A DNA stretch of 64,000 nucleotides. Source: Ricinus communis (Eukaryota > Streptophyta > Magnoliopsida > Malpighiales > Euphorbiaceae). How positions within the stretch are numbered: the first letter of the stretch is position 1; each line of letters opens with the position of its first letter. The position numbers were made by a program, and so were the translations under genes. The stretch spans positions 30,838,888 through 30,902,887 of the forward strand of contig NC_063260.1 in NCBI RefSeq assembly GCF_019578655.1, in the 5' to 3' direction. Below, one piece after another: positions 47,456-59,500 of the stretch. The notes below the pieces were generated by a model. It did not search any database. It saw only the letters and a list, made by a program, of their open reading frames with translations, and was not told where the DNA came from.

Positions 47456-47804
47456 TCTTTAATTTTGTCACTGAAAAGAACTTGTCCATTAGTTTATCTA
47501 ATATAATCATTTTATATATTACTTTTTCTTTACAATGTTAAGCAATGGAAGTGATGATGCTCTTGTGTTGGATATTAAATAATATGCTATTCGTCCAGAC
47601 CGACAAAACAATATAAGTCCGTTGCTAATAAATGAGCAAAACTGTCATTTTAGAAGACCAATTGGTCACGACCTGAAGATTTGGCGACATGTCCTTTGAC
47701 AATAATATCTTACAAGAAAATTTGTTACCAAACTCGACTTGGATATTTAAAAATAATGACTTTTAATATTTATTTATATTTATTCAAAAAATGTATAACG
47801 TTGA

Positions 47805-48745
47805 ATTAAATTTATATAAAATATTTTAATATATAAATTTTCTATAAAATTACATAGATAAAATATATTTAAAAATATAAAAATGTTCTTGAATTTATTA
47901 GAAAAGTCCAATTAAATTTTTATTTTTTGTTATTCAATTAAATTCAATAACTTTTATAAAGATCCAATTAAGTTCTCATTCTATTTTTTAGTTCAATTAA
48001 ACCCATTAACTTTTATAAAATATATAATTAACCCATAATGCTAATAGTATTCAAAATACTGTTAAGTGCAAGGATCTCATTATTTTGAGAGCGCGAATAA
48101 TAACCGCTCTGAATATTTTAAAGTCATGCTCATATCACGTGATGGAGAGAACAACTTCTTTTTCTTTATTTTTGTACAATTAGTATCTATAAATCCTAAT
48201 TTACAAAGAAGAATAGTGGTTTCTTTTCTCATCTGAAATGACATCAATATTTTCGTCTTCTTTATCATGTTTATTTGTAAGTAGAAGGTGAGTGCAAGTT
48301 GTTGAGTTAGATTACATTCCACCACCTCCAATATATTTTTGCAGTAAAACCACAAAGATGTATATTTTTTAAAGGGAAACCAATCCTGGAATGAGGTTCT
48401 ACCGTTATAGGAGCTATGACGTAAGTTAACTAAAGAAGAAGAAGTGATTTTCTCTCCCTCACATGATATAAGTGTGACTTTAAAATATTCAAAGCGGTTA
48501 ATATTTACGCTCTCAAAATAATAGACCCTTACACTTAAATGATATTTTGGACGCTGTTAGTATTATGAGTTCATTGGACTTTTTATAAAAGTTAATGAAT
48601 TTAATTGGTTAAAAAAAAGATAGGAACTTAATTAGATATTTCTAATAAATTCAAAGGCATTTTTGTATCTTTTACCAATTACATACTAAAATATTTTTGT
48701 GTAAATTTCTCAAAAAGCTTTTATATAAACTAATCTAAATTTTTT
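47805..48745. mobile_element. Large fold-back element with ~300-bp inverted arms
   Basis: The left arm (~47805–48175) and the reverse complement of the right arm (~48445–48745) share long stretches: 'aattaa-cattaacttttata', 'attattttgagagcg', 'aatattttaaagtca' and 'gtgatggagaga'/'gtgagggagaga'. The left arm has one extra copy of a ~60-bp subrepeat ('ccaattaa...ttttataaa'). The 270-bp core has no long open frame. This fits a non-autonomous DNA element of Mutator-like or fold-back type. No target-site duplication was resolved. Confidence 0.7.
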
Positions 48746-48867
48746 AATTTTTTAATAAATATATCAAGGTATTGAAATTCACTGTAAATTATATATATAT
48801 ATATAGTACATGCAGAGAAAAAAAAAAAACTAATTTTACTAACAGCGTAGATTTTTTTTTATGAGAG

Positions 48868-48930
<63 letters not shown>
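48868..48930. repeat. (ATT)21 microsatellite
   Basis: Twenty-one perfect ATT units; a likely polymorphic marker. Confidence 0.97.
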
Positions 48931-49024
48931 GTTCCAGTCAAATCTGTTAATACTAACATAGAGTCCAGTAATTAAATTTAATAGATATTTCTATAACTCT
49001 TATAAGTAAAATATATAAACTTTG

Positions 49025-49170
49025 AGGGACTGAATGTTCTTGTTTACGTGGGTATGAACCCTAATATTTAAGGGGCTAGTATCTAGTGTATCAGGAACAG
49101 ATTTGAATCTTCAACAGTGTGCAGACGTGGAGAAGGGTTTTTGAGAGTCAAAAACGTCAGGTATTTGAAA
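49025..49170 (+). pseudogene. EGF/PAN-region relic of an S-domain receptor kinase
   Basis: Short decayed piece reading E-C-S-C-L-R-G-Y-E-P, then after stops a basic stretch and R-R-G-E-G-F with 'gtcaaaaacgtcag' (V-K-N-V). This is the junction of the EGF-like and PAN modules as seen in genes D and H and pseudogene F. No neighbouring exons were found. Confidence 0.7.
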
Positions 49171-49957
49171 GTCGATGTCAAAAACCTCTCAGTCAATTTT
49201 TTTTTTTTTTTAAATTGCTCGGTACTTTTTCTTTAATGTAAATTTTCAAACAAAATAATATAATATCAAAAGACTCTTATGTCCATTTTAATTTAAATTC
49301 TCTAATTATAGATATTATTTTTGAATATTGACAAAGTAATAATTCAAAGTGAAAAAGTTTAGTTAAGAAAACAAAGAAGACAGGAAATTATCAAATATTG
49401 GTAAAGGCGAGACCTTCATCTATCAATTAGACAACTTATTTTATATAAAACATAAACATTGTTTCTCTATTTTCAAAAAAGATAAAACATGACTTTTTTG
49501 AAATCAATTATATTTTTAAATATTAATTAAAAATCGTCTTTCTAAAGACAAAGTATAATTAATTCTATTTACATAAAAATTAAATATACTACTCATTAAA
49601 AACATTCTTTTGATTTTGATTTGTTCTTAGATTATGAAAGTGAACTTTTTAAGAAAATTTGATTTATTCTTTTAAATTTGGAAAACATAAACGATAAATA
49701 ACAAAGAAAAAGGACTCTGAGATTTATTTTTTTTAACAATCTCATGCGTGTGAGAGTAATTGGCGGGCCAAATTCCGATCGACTTCTTAAATCACTGAGC
49801 AACTAAGATATTTAAGATGGTAGACCAGACCCTACAACTGCAGTAGAGCTAAACACAGCTCTCCAATCAGGAAAAGCATTAACTGGAATTACCAAAACTT
49901 CAGGAAAAGCATTATCAAATTTGATTATATAAATCCAAGTCTGAATGAAATGGGTTT

Positions 49958-50810
49958 ATGGACTCCAAGAGGTTATTTCATGTAATAGCAGTACTTCTGC
50001 TATTCAATTTCTTTTCATTGTTTGATGCAATAGACACCATAACACAAACCCAGCTCATCTCTGATGGTAAAAGTGAAGCCCTGTTATCATCCAATGGAAA
50101 TTTCAAGCTAGGTTTCTTTAGCCCCAGCAACTCTATAAGACGGTACTTGGGCATATGGATCGTGGAATGGCCAGAATCTCAACGGCCTACCTGACATACG
50201 CAGCAGACTCCGATTCTATGAACTTGACTATTCTAAGGACATTGACATCTTCAGTTATCCTTATGTGAACAATGAGGATGAGATTTCTATTTCTTTCACG
50301 GCAAGAAATGGTACTCTTCCCTCAGTACTTGTGCTAGAACCCATGGGAACTTTGCAACGACTAGTATGGTGGAATAACAGTGACAGCAACGAAAATTGGG
50401 ACAGATTTTGGATGGCGCCACAGTATGTGTATGATGAGTATGCCAAATGTGGAGCATCAGCCATATGCACCGTATCCAATGCTGTGCAGTGCACTTGCCT
50501 ACCTAGGTGTCAGCCATTGGATCCTGCTGATTGGTCTTTAACATGTGTGGAGAAGAGAAAGGAATCTTGTGGCAAGGGCGATGGAGAAGGGTTTATAACA
50601 TTGGAAAGAGTAAAAGTCCCAGATTGTAGCTTTTCAAGGGTTTATGCACATATGGGTCTAAAGGAGTGTGAGAAAGAGTACCTGAAGAATTGCAATTGTA
50701 CCGGTATGCCAGATTAGACGTTACTGCAAGCGGCACTGGGTGCATTGCTTGGTACCGTGAGCTGAAAACTTGAACATACTTTATTGAACGGGAACAGATA
50801 TTAAAGGCAT
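49958..50810 (+). pseudogene. Pseudogene G: ectodomain-only S-domain receptor kinase relic
   Basis: ATG 49958 begins a clean signal peptide (MDSKRLFHVIAVLLLFNFFSLFDA) and the first part of the B-lectin domain (FKLGFFSPSNSIRRYLGIW). At ~50157 the sequence jumps, out of frame, to the middle of the S-locus glycoprotein domain (WNGQNLNGLPDI), losing the rest of the lectin. The second part (50190–50717) then runs through EGF-like (YAKCGASAICTVSNAVQCTCL) and PAN (YLKNCNCT), where a frameshift ends it. PAN remnants go on to ~50810 (C-I-A-W-Y). No membrane or kinase exons follow. Related to D and H. Confidence 0.88.
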
Positions 50811-51083
50811 CATTTTGTTTAAGTTCAGAAATGAAGAGTTGAATGTGTTAGCAGTCTAGTGATTGTTCAGCTGGTAGTGCAAAAATTCCACTTCTAGTTC
50901 CTATCTCCATGATTTCCCAAGTTTTGACAGCCCATCCCTCTTTGAAAATTTCTGAAGGGATGAAAGAAATTGAATTTCCCAATTTCTAGTTCCTATCTCC
51001 ATAACTGAGGAAAGACGTTCACATGAATTCTGAAAATCTTGATTCTTTTGCCTCTCAGTCGCTTGATCCATAACTTGAATGGG
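50811..51083. other. Short spacer with a duplicated motif
   Basis: No gene. The phrase 'ttctagttcctatctccat' occurs at 50893 and again near 50983, so a ~90-bp segment is imperfectly duplicated. Confidence 0.45.
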
Positions 51084-51841
51084 GCAATTGATGGGAAAAA
51101 CAGCCACAAACGGTAAACAAATAAATGCGGAATTAATCTCCGTTTGTCTAAACTTTCCCAACTTGAATGAACCCCTGAGGATGCAAACAAATAGGGTGTT
51201 CTTAATGCAATTAGAACACACACAATACCACTGCTATGCACCAAGATATTGAGCTAAAACAGTAAGCACACAACAACACAAAGACACCGAAATTTTAGCG
51301 TGGAAAACCTATAAACTAGGGAAAAACCACGGGACCATTTTGGCCGCTTAAATCCACTATCATCATCAAAGGAGCAATACAAAGTCTTCTCTAGATAATA
51401 CTAGAGGCATACAAAATCATCATATCCTTGGAAGTAAGCACATCAAGGTGTATGGAATCAAAATAGAGCCAAGATAAGAAATATATCACCAGAAAATTAG
51501 CTACTGTCCAGACCAACGAAACCCGACCTCCGGACCTCAAAAACCGATCTCCACCGTCCAAAATATTGGCCCAGATGCTGTGTAGCTGCTGTCCAAAAAT
51601 CACGACGATCCAACGGTTCAATCTACGGGAAACGAAAATTTTCTGCTGCTGTGTATTTTCCTCTCTTCACCTCTCTCTTTTCTTTTAATATATGAAGTCT
51701 TGGTAAAAAAAAACCCTAGCCCTAGACGTTTTTATAATAATATACTCCCAAAAATAGAAAGTCTAAATAAGACTTTAATATGGGTTCAATAGTTGGGCTT
51801 TCCTCATGGGTCAAAAACAAAGAAAAAAACCCAACAGCAAT
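51084..51841 (-). mobile_element. Solo LTR of a (probably copia) retrotransposon with TSD
   Basis: The LTR occupies 51089–51836 (748 bp). Read on the minus strand it starts TGTTGGG and ends CCCATCA, the TG…CA ends of LTRs. It is flanked by an exact 5-bp target duplication GCAAT at 51084–51088 and 51837–51841. Inside, 'gtggtttttccctagtttat' and 'aggttttccacg' on the minus strand are phrases common in plant Ty1-copia LTRs; a TATA-like 'atatattaaaag' lies near 51690. No internal coding sequence is present, so the element was reduced by recombination between its two LTRs. Family assignment to copia is by resemblance only. Confidence 0.88.
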
Positions 51842-52700
51842 AAGTATGTAGCAAATTCATTTTGATGTTTTATCCGGAACCAGAAACTTCATTTGACAAA
51901 TGCGTAATCTGTATCATGAAGAAAATATCTTGTGATAGTGGATCAAGCATTGCAACCCCTTAAATGGCTAAAAGAAGGTTGGCTTGATAGTGATATAAAG
52001 AGTCACAAAATTTTAATTTAGTTTATTTTTTTATTTAATTTTTAATTAAATTCTAATTAAATCGCATAGTCAGATGAAAAATGGAAATATGTAAATAGCT
52101 CATGAAAAAATATAATTAAGAAAAAAATATTAACTGAATGCAAAATTAAATGATTATTTTTATAATTCTATTAAAAATACGTGGAATATGTCCAGGTCAG
52201 TCTAACACTTAGACGATGTCGGTTTGATTTAAATGGAAATGGGGACAAATACCTTAAATGAATCCCACATCAAACTACATTTTACTTGAAAAATGTTTAG
52301 AAACAAAATATTTGTCACAGTTATAAATCCCGGCTTCCTATGCTATGAAAAAGGTATTCTGTAGCATATAAATAACTAAACTGTGGTTGAGCAAGAATTA
52401 AAAATTTATTCTTTGTTAGTACTTGCTAATTTCTGTAAGACATTATTTTCAGGCATAAAAAGGAACATGTCTTACCTTCGCCAACCACACGACAAAAGCA
52501 ATTTCACATGCCTTGTGCACTTGGTCCTATGAAACCAAATTATAAGAAAAGAAAAATATTTCGCCAACCTTTCAATTTTACTATATCAGGCCTTTAATTG
52601 TTGAGTAGTTCCACTCATTAATACCCTCAACCACACTAGATAGCTTTTCAAGTCTTCCATCGCATTACCACTGCTGCTATTTTCCCTTGAATAATCTATC
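51842..52700. other. Upstream region of gene H
   Basis: AT-rich sequence between the solo LTR and gene H. The last 200 bases (52500–52700) are less AT-rich and probably hold the promoter and leader. No other gene is recognised. Confidence 0.4.
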
Positions 52701-55700
52701 ATGAATCAAGAAAAACTTTCTCTGTACATATTGCTTCTCTTCCTTAGTTTTCATTCTTGCATATGTATTGATACTATAACGTCAAGAAATTCTATCAAAG
52801 ATGGTGATATTTTAGTCTCTAGTGGACAAGGCTTCGCTCTTGGCTTCTTCAGCCCTGCAGGCAATCCTGCTCGTCGCTATGTCGGAATTTGGTATAACAA
52901 AGTTACAGAGAAAACTGTTGTTTGGGTTGCAAATAGAGATAATCCTATCAATGATACCTCCGGAGTACTTGCCATTAGCAGTAAAGGTAACCTTGTCCTG
53001 TATGGTCATAACCAAACCATTCCTGTCTGGTCTGCCAATGTTTCTTTATCATCACTCAACAAGAACAACTCCATAGTTCAGCTTCTGGAAACAGGAAATC
53101 TTCTTTTGCTTCAACAGGATAGCAATACGGTCTTATGGCAAAGCTTTGATCATCCTACAGATACTATGCTTCCTTACATGAAGCTTGGATTGGACCGGAA
53201 AACTGGGAAGAACTGGTTTCTTTCATCTTGGAAATCAAAAGATGACCCTGGAACCGGTAACATTTTCTACAGGATTGATCCAACTGGGTACCCTCAGTTG
53301 TTTCTGTACAAGGGTTCGCTCCGCTGGTGGCGAGGAGGCCCATGGACAGGACAAAGATGGAGTGGAGTACCCGAAATGACTCGTAATTACATCTTCAATG
53401 CTAGTTTTGTAAACACTGAGGATGAGGTATTCATTACCTACGGATTGACTACTAATGCCACAATCTTTTCAAGAATGATGGTGAATGAATCAGGAACTGT
53501 GCAACGGGCCACGTGGAATGATCGTGATGGTCGCTGGATAGGGTTTTGGTCTGCCCCGAAGGAACCATGTGATAACTATGGCGAGTGCGGTGCAAATAGT
53601 AACTGCGACCCGTATGATTCTGATAATTTCATTTGTAAGTGCTTGCCAGGATTTTACCCCAAGTCACCAGGTAGTTGGTACTTGAGAGATGGATCGGACG
53701 GTTGCAATAGGAAAGCCGGCGTGTCCACGTGTCGAGACGGAGAAGGGTTCGTGAGGCTGGCACTTGTGAAGGTGCCTGATACTGCAACGGCACGGGTGAA
53801 CATGAGCTTGAGCTTGAAGGCATGTGAGCAAGAGTGCTTGAGGAATTGTTCTTGCACAGCTTACACAAGTGCATACGAGTCGGGGATTGGCTGCCTGACT
53901 TGGTACGGAGATCTGGTTGACATAAGAACATATTCAAGTGTGGGACAGGACATTTATGTAAGAGTGGATGCAGTTGAGTTAGGTGTGCTTCTCTCTTGCA
54001 AGCTGCAAACCAACTTTATTATATTTATATTCATACATGCATGATGAATTAATTAATTCTCTGTAACGATTGATTAGAAGGACTAAAGATCGAATCTCTA
54101 TTATACATGTCCCTTTTAGATTTGGGTGTTTAATTAGGTTTGAATTGGTCTTATTTACATAGTTAATATGTCTTAAGTTTAGGCTAGAACCCTGCATAAA
54201 ACAAGTAGCTAGGCTTTCATTTGTCAGCAATTTGACTTAACAATGAATCTGTACATTCAGATCTTTACATGATTGTTTTTCTCTTAGGCAAGAATTATTT
54301 TTACTATTTATTTTTTAAGTGTTGGAATGCAAGAGTTATTGCTTCAGGTCTAACCTTAGTCTGCTATAGTAATTGGAAGAGCTGTAGGTCTTGGTTTCAT
54401 ATTGACAATAGTAATTGAGTTGTGCCCAATGGCTTATATAATGTGTCAGATATTTCAATTATATTTCTGAGTTCTGGGGTATTTTTACATGGAATTGAGA
54501 TGCTTAGGCAATGTACATGGGTGTATTGGATGAGATAGCATGTGTCTCAATTTCATGTTTTTCCCCATTTAATAAAATAAAAAGTAGCATTTTTATCAAA
54601 AAAAAATTGATGTTTCTATTTTCAATTTAATTTACAGCTAAATATGGGAAGTCGAAAAGTCGTCTTACTAAAGGAGTGCAAGCAATCCTGATAGCGTCAG
54701 TTTCTGTAGCTTCCTTTCTTGCCGTCTTTGTTGTATATTGTTTGGTAAAGAAGAGGAGAAAAGGTAAGCACATTCTTGGACTGTATGTATGCGTACAGTG
54801 AGTTGCAAACATTTATTAATCATATTGATGATCCTTGGCAGCTAGAGACAGACGACGCAGCAAATCTTTGTTCAGTTTCACCCAAAGTCCAACAGACTTG
54901 GGAGATTCCCATGGTGGAAAAGGGAATGATGAAGATGGAATTCCAGATTTACCATTCTTCGATCTGAGTGCCATAGCTACAGCTACGAGTAATTTCTCGG
55001 ATGATAATAAGCTCGGAGAGGGTGGTTTTGGCTCAGTGTATAAGGTAGCTTTACTTAATTTCACTACTCATACTATTAAAGCAGTACTCCAGTAGAGATT
55101 GAGTGTTTGTTGCACGAATTTAGGAGTTCAGAGTTGAACTCCTAGTGGCCTCATTACGCCTTTAGAATTTCTGAAGTATGCTTTAAGATTCATTCAGCTA
55201 TAGCTTCAATGTCTAAGGTGTAATCCGCCTGTAGAGCAAATTACAACTAGATGCCAAAAATTTATTAATTCAATGGAGTTTCTGTTGGCAAATATGCGTG
55301 AAATCTGGGTGACATGCATTTGGATTACGTTTTGCAGGGTCTGCTACATGGTGGAAAGGAAATAGCAGTTAAAAGACTGTCGAGGTACTCTGGACAAGGA
55401 ACTGAAGAGTTTAAGAATGAAGTTGCATTAATCGCAAAACTCCAACACAGGAATCTTGTCAGGATGATAGGTTATTGCGTCCAAGAACCGGAAAAGATGT
55501 TAATCTACGAATACCTGCCAAACAAAAGCTTGGATTCTTTTATTTTTGGTATGTCATCTTTCTACATATATATCTCATGCATCTCTCCTTTGTCTGAATA
55601 GGAGCTAGGAATTAGTTTACTATACCAATACTTGGTATGATGAAACTAAATTACTTTGTTCCAGATGAAGCAAAAAGATCCCTTTTAGATTGGTCAATCC

Positions 55701-56531
55701 GCCACAGTATAATCTGTGGAATTGCTCGAGGAATTTTATATCTTCATCAAGATTCAAGATTAAGAATCATTCACAGAGATCTCAAGGCTAGTAATGTTTT
55801 GTTGGATGCATCAATGAATCCAAAAATTTCAGATTTTGGCATGGCTAGAATAGTTGGAGTTGACCAAATTGAAGCAAACACAAATCGGGTGGTTGGAACA
55901 TAGTAAGTACTATCTGAAATAATAATAAAATTAATCATTTATTCCAATTTCAGGTTGCTGAAGGCTCTTCTTTTTTATTGCGATATTGCAGTGGTTATAT
56001 GTCACCAGAATATGCAATGCAAGGTTTATTTTCAGTAAAATCTGACGTATATAGTTTTGGGGTTCTACTAATAGAAATCATCACTGGAAGAAAAAATAGC
56101 AGCTTCTATGAAGAGAGTACTTCTTCAAATCTGGTTGGATATGTAAGTTAATTAAGCATAAACTATACTTCAAATCAAGTAATATTTAACTTTTGAACCT
56201 TATACAGTTAAAATTGCTGTTATAGGTATGGGACCTGTGGAGAGAAGGCCGAGCATTGGAGATAGTTGATATATCACTAGGTGACGCATACCCTGAACAT
56301 GAAGTACTGAGGTGCATCCAGATTGGGCTGTTATGTGTCCAAGAATCTGCAGTGGATAGGCCAGCAATGACCACTGTTGTTTTCATGCTGAGTAATCATA
56401 CGATTCTTCCGTCTCCGAATCAACCTGCATTCATTATGAAGAGAAGTTACAACAGTGGAGAGCCAGTATCAGCTAGTGATGGAGGTAATTCTGTAAATGA
56501 AGTCACTATGACCGTGCTTGAAGCTCGGTAG
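52701..56531 (+). CDS. Gene H: G-type lectin S-receptor-like Ser/Thr kinase (RKS-like)
   Basis: Exons 52701–53982, 54638–54763, 54842–55044, 55338–55548, 55665–55902, 55992–56142 and 56226–56531 join in frame to 838 residues. ATG and signal peptide [21 protein letters not shown]-lectin FALGFFSP and [11 protein letters not shown]-locus glycoprotein [19 protein letters not shown]-like with the full cysteine pattern ([16 protein letters not shown]); [14 protein letters not shown]; membrane span ~437–458 followed by KKRRK; kinase with [10 protein letters not shown], Lys ~549, HRD Asp ~646, DFG Asp ~664 and [11 protein letters not shown]3403 tail ending VLEAR. It is the only intact member of its subfamily right of the virus and the last kinase of the array. 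Resembles At1g11410-type receptors. Probably functional. Confidence 0.95.
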
Positions 56532-59500
56532 ACATACGTCCATCTTTGTATACATCTGGTGTATGCTCAATGGTATTGCTGATGCTACGAAAATAGATAG
56601 AAGGTCGTAAAGTTTGTTAGTTTTATGCAGCAATAAAATCCATGGAAAGGAATGGCTTCTTATAACACTGCCTCTAAAGATCACTTTCTTATATATGAAA
56701 CTGAAGATAACTATAGCATATAACTCTTGCCTAATGTTAATTGTGATATTTTTCTGCCTCGTGTATTGTTTCTCCACTAACAGTTTGAATTAAAGCCCCC
56801 ATTAGGAAGGCACTAGTCTCAGACACATAATATAAAATAAACATTAAGCTGCCTGCATAAACTGCCAACTCCCATACAAAATTACAAGTCCTGATGGATC
56901 ACGTTGTCTCCTTTTGTGTTTCTTTACGATCTGTTTTTGGCTCGTTTCTGTAATTATTATTATGAATAGTGTGTTTCTGTGAAAAGAAAAAGAAGAGAAG
57001 AGAAGAGCACCCACTTGTTAATATTTGATTTGAGTGTTGAATCTTGAGCACATTTCTTTGCTTTTCAAACCCTTTAGCGTGAGGCTCACAACGTTCAGCC
57101 AGTCTAAATCCCACCCATCTCTCTCCTACACTCTATGCATTTGTCCATATAACGTCTGATTCACTAATAAGCTTATTGCATTATTTACTACATACTGTCT
57201 TTGAGTCGTTCCATCAGAATTAATATTTTTACGTCTTCTTATAAAAATTGCAATCATTTTTATTTCTGCAAAATGAACTTGAGCCATCACTTTTTGTGTA
57301 GCTGGCACTTAATGCTACGGATTATTTCCTCTCCTTTTTTGTGGGCAGTCCTTTTCCCAGCCGCAGTAATTGTTTCATGGGGAAAAATGCCTGTTAAGCA
57401 ATCATTTATTTAAGTCATAACCACAGGGAAAATGTTCAAATACTGGTCATAATCATAATAATTGAATGGAATCAATTATTACCACATAAAGACCAGTATC
57501 TTTACAAGAAAAATTACAAAAAAAATATCTTTATTATTTTATTTAGTTTAAAATTTATTCTCCTAGGTCAAACACACAATTATTTTATGTACAAATTTGT
57601 ATCTCATTATACAATTTGAAAGAAAACCACAATTTTAAGATAATAATTTTCTTTTTCTTATTGAGTTTCTGCATAAAGCTTAATCACTACAAATTGAACA
57701 AAGAAAGAGGAAAAGAAGAAGGAATTTAATATTCAACAAATTGGTTGCTGGGTGACCACTGCACAAAAAAGTCTAATTGATTTCACTATATCTGCTTTCA
57801 ACTTGAATTAAAATAGATTTAAATTCAGTGTTTCTATGTATAGTGAATATTTTCTAGTGTAATTAGATTAAATTTAGATATAGATTTAAATTTGTAAATT
57901 TAAAAATCATTTATTAAATTAATAGTTCAACTGCCCCAAACCACCAATTAAGATTTCGTACTAGTGGAAATGGATAGATAGAACTAATTGTAAACTTGAT
58001 CGGTCCGGTTCACGGTTCCAACCGGACTTTACTACTTACAAAATTGTGAATCTAGAATTGTACTGTGTCAGTACAGACTTTTATTGCGTTTACCAAATTA
58101 CACCGTGTAGGAGCCTTCCACAAATCTTGGACAGGTGACCCAGGCAGCAGGGCCATATGTATCTACACAACTGCATCACAACAATGCCATTTTATCTTCT
58201 CTAAACTTGTCCTTCTTTCTTACCAAATGTCATTATCAATTTCTGATATGCACACACTTGCTGAAAAATCAACTTTTCTCTTCTATATATATCCTCCAAA
58301 ATTTGATGTTCTTGGGAATTTTTCTTGGACATTATTGGGTAAGTAATTAGTGGACAATTTAAGTATTTTTAATTATATTATTTCCTTTAGCTTAACTTAT
58401 GCATTAAGTGTTAAACGACTCATTTAATTAACTAGTTAAAGTTTTCTAAGTTCATAAATTATCACTCTTCTTCTCTTAACAAATACTATATATTTAATAA
58501 TATCGCAAATAAAAAAATAATTTTTTTAATTAATATCAGTAATTTTAGAAAATTTATTATTACTTTTATACAAATTACAATTTAAAATATATAAAATGTA
58601 CAAGTTAATTGCATGTAATAATGTTTATATTAATTAATAAATAAAATATTTAACAATCATTTATCAAATTAAGAATTGAAAAAAATTAATATACTCTAAA
58701 AGATGTAACTAGTAGTAATTTATAGGGCCACTTCCATAAAACTGCACCTCATTAACATGATAACTTGTACCAATATTGCCCCCGCAGCTAGCTTCCAAAG
58801 ATTAATTGCCTTCGCTATTAAAAAAAGAAAAAAGATTAATTGCCTTAGAACAGATGCCGCGTGTCAGTTGTACGTTACTACGTTCTGACATATTTGGACC
58901 GTTGACTCGTCACCGGCATGCTTGGCAAGGAGCATTATTGTAATTATAACATGATGTCGATTTTCTTTTTCTTAAACGGTCGTTAATTTTATTGGACGTT
59001 GTTGTTTTACTGAAATTTCAAATTTTATGATTTATTTTTTTCGTTAATTACGATTTAATTATTTATATTTTAAATCTTACAATTATTTGTATATATCTAA
59101 ATATCATATTTAAAACTTTAAAATTAAATTATCTCAAAAGTAATTAAACATAATTATTATATTTAAATGACCTTAACATCTAATCTGAAGATCTTAGATT
59201 TTAATCAAAAATCTAATACTCAATTATTAGATAACACAATCTAAAAGTATTTATTTTTGAATTAACAATTATAATATTATAAAAGTAGGTTGATGTCAAT
59301 TATTATTATTAAAATATTATATAATCTTGATTCTTATTTAATTATCCAGAATTTAGAAATTTTAACTCCAAAAATGAGACTTTTCAAATTTTTATTTTGC
59401 AGTTAGTTACTTGTAAATTAAATTATTATGTTTAAATTTATTTTTTTAAACCATTGTGTTTAATTTTCAAAAGGATATTACATTTTATAGGCATCTATAA

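Larger units (their letters stand above)
47456..49957. other. AT-rich spacer between pseudogenes F and G
   Basis: Contains a fold-back element (47805–48745), a (TTA)n tract and an EGF/PAN relic, listed separately. From 49180 to 49900 the sequence is AT-rich with nothing recognised. Confidence 0.5.

Noticed and set aside
48868..48930. ATT tract as a coding repeat
   Set aside because: Simple microsatellite with no surrounding open frame.
58065..58350. Overlapping open frames of 93 and 71 residues as genes
   Set aside because: Chance-length frames in low-complexity spacer; no motif or start context support.
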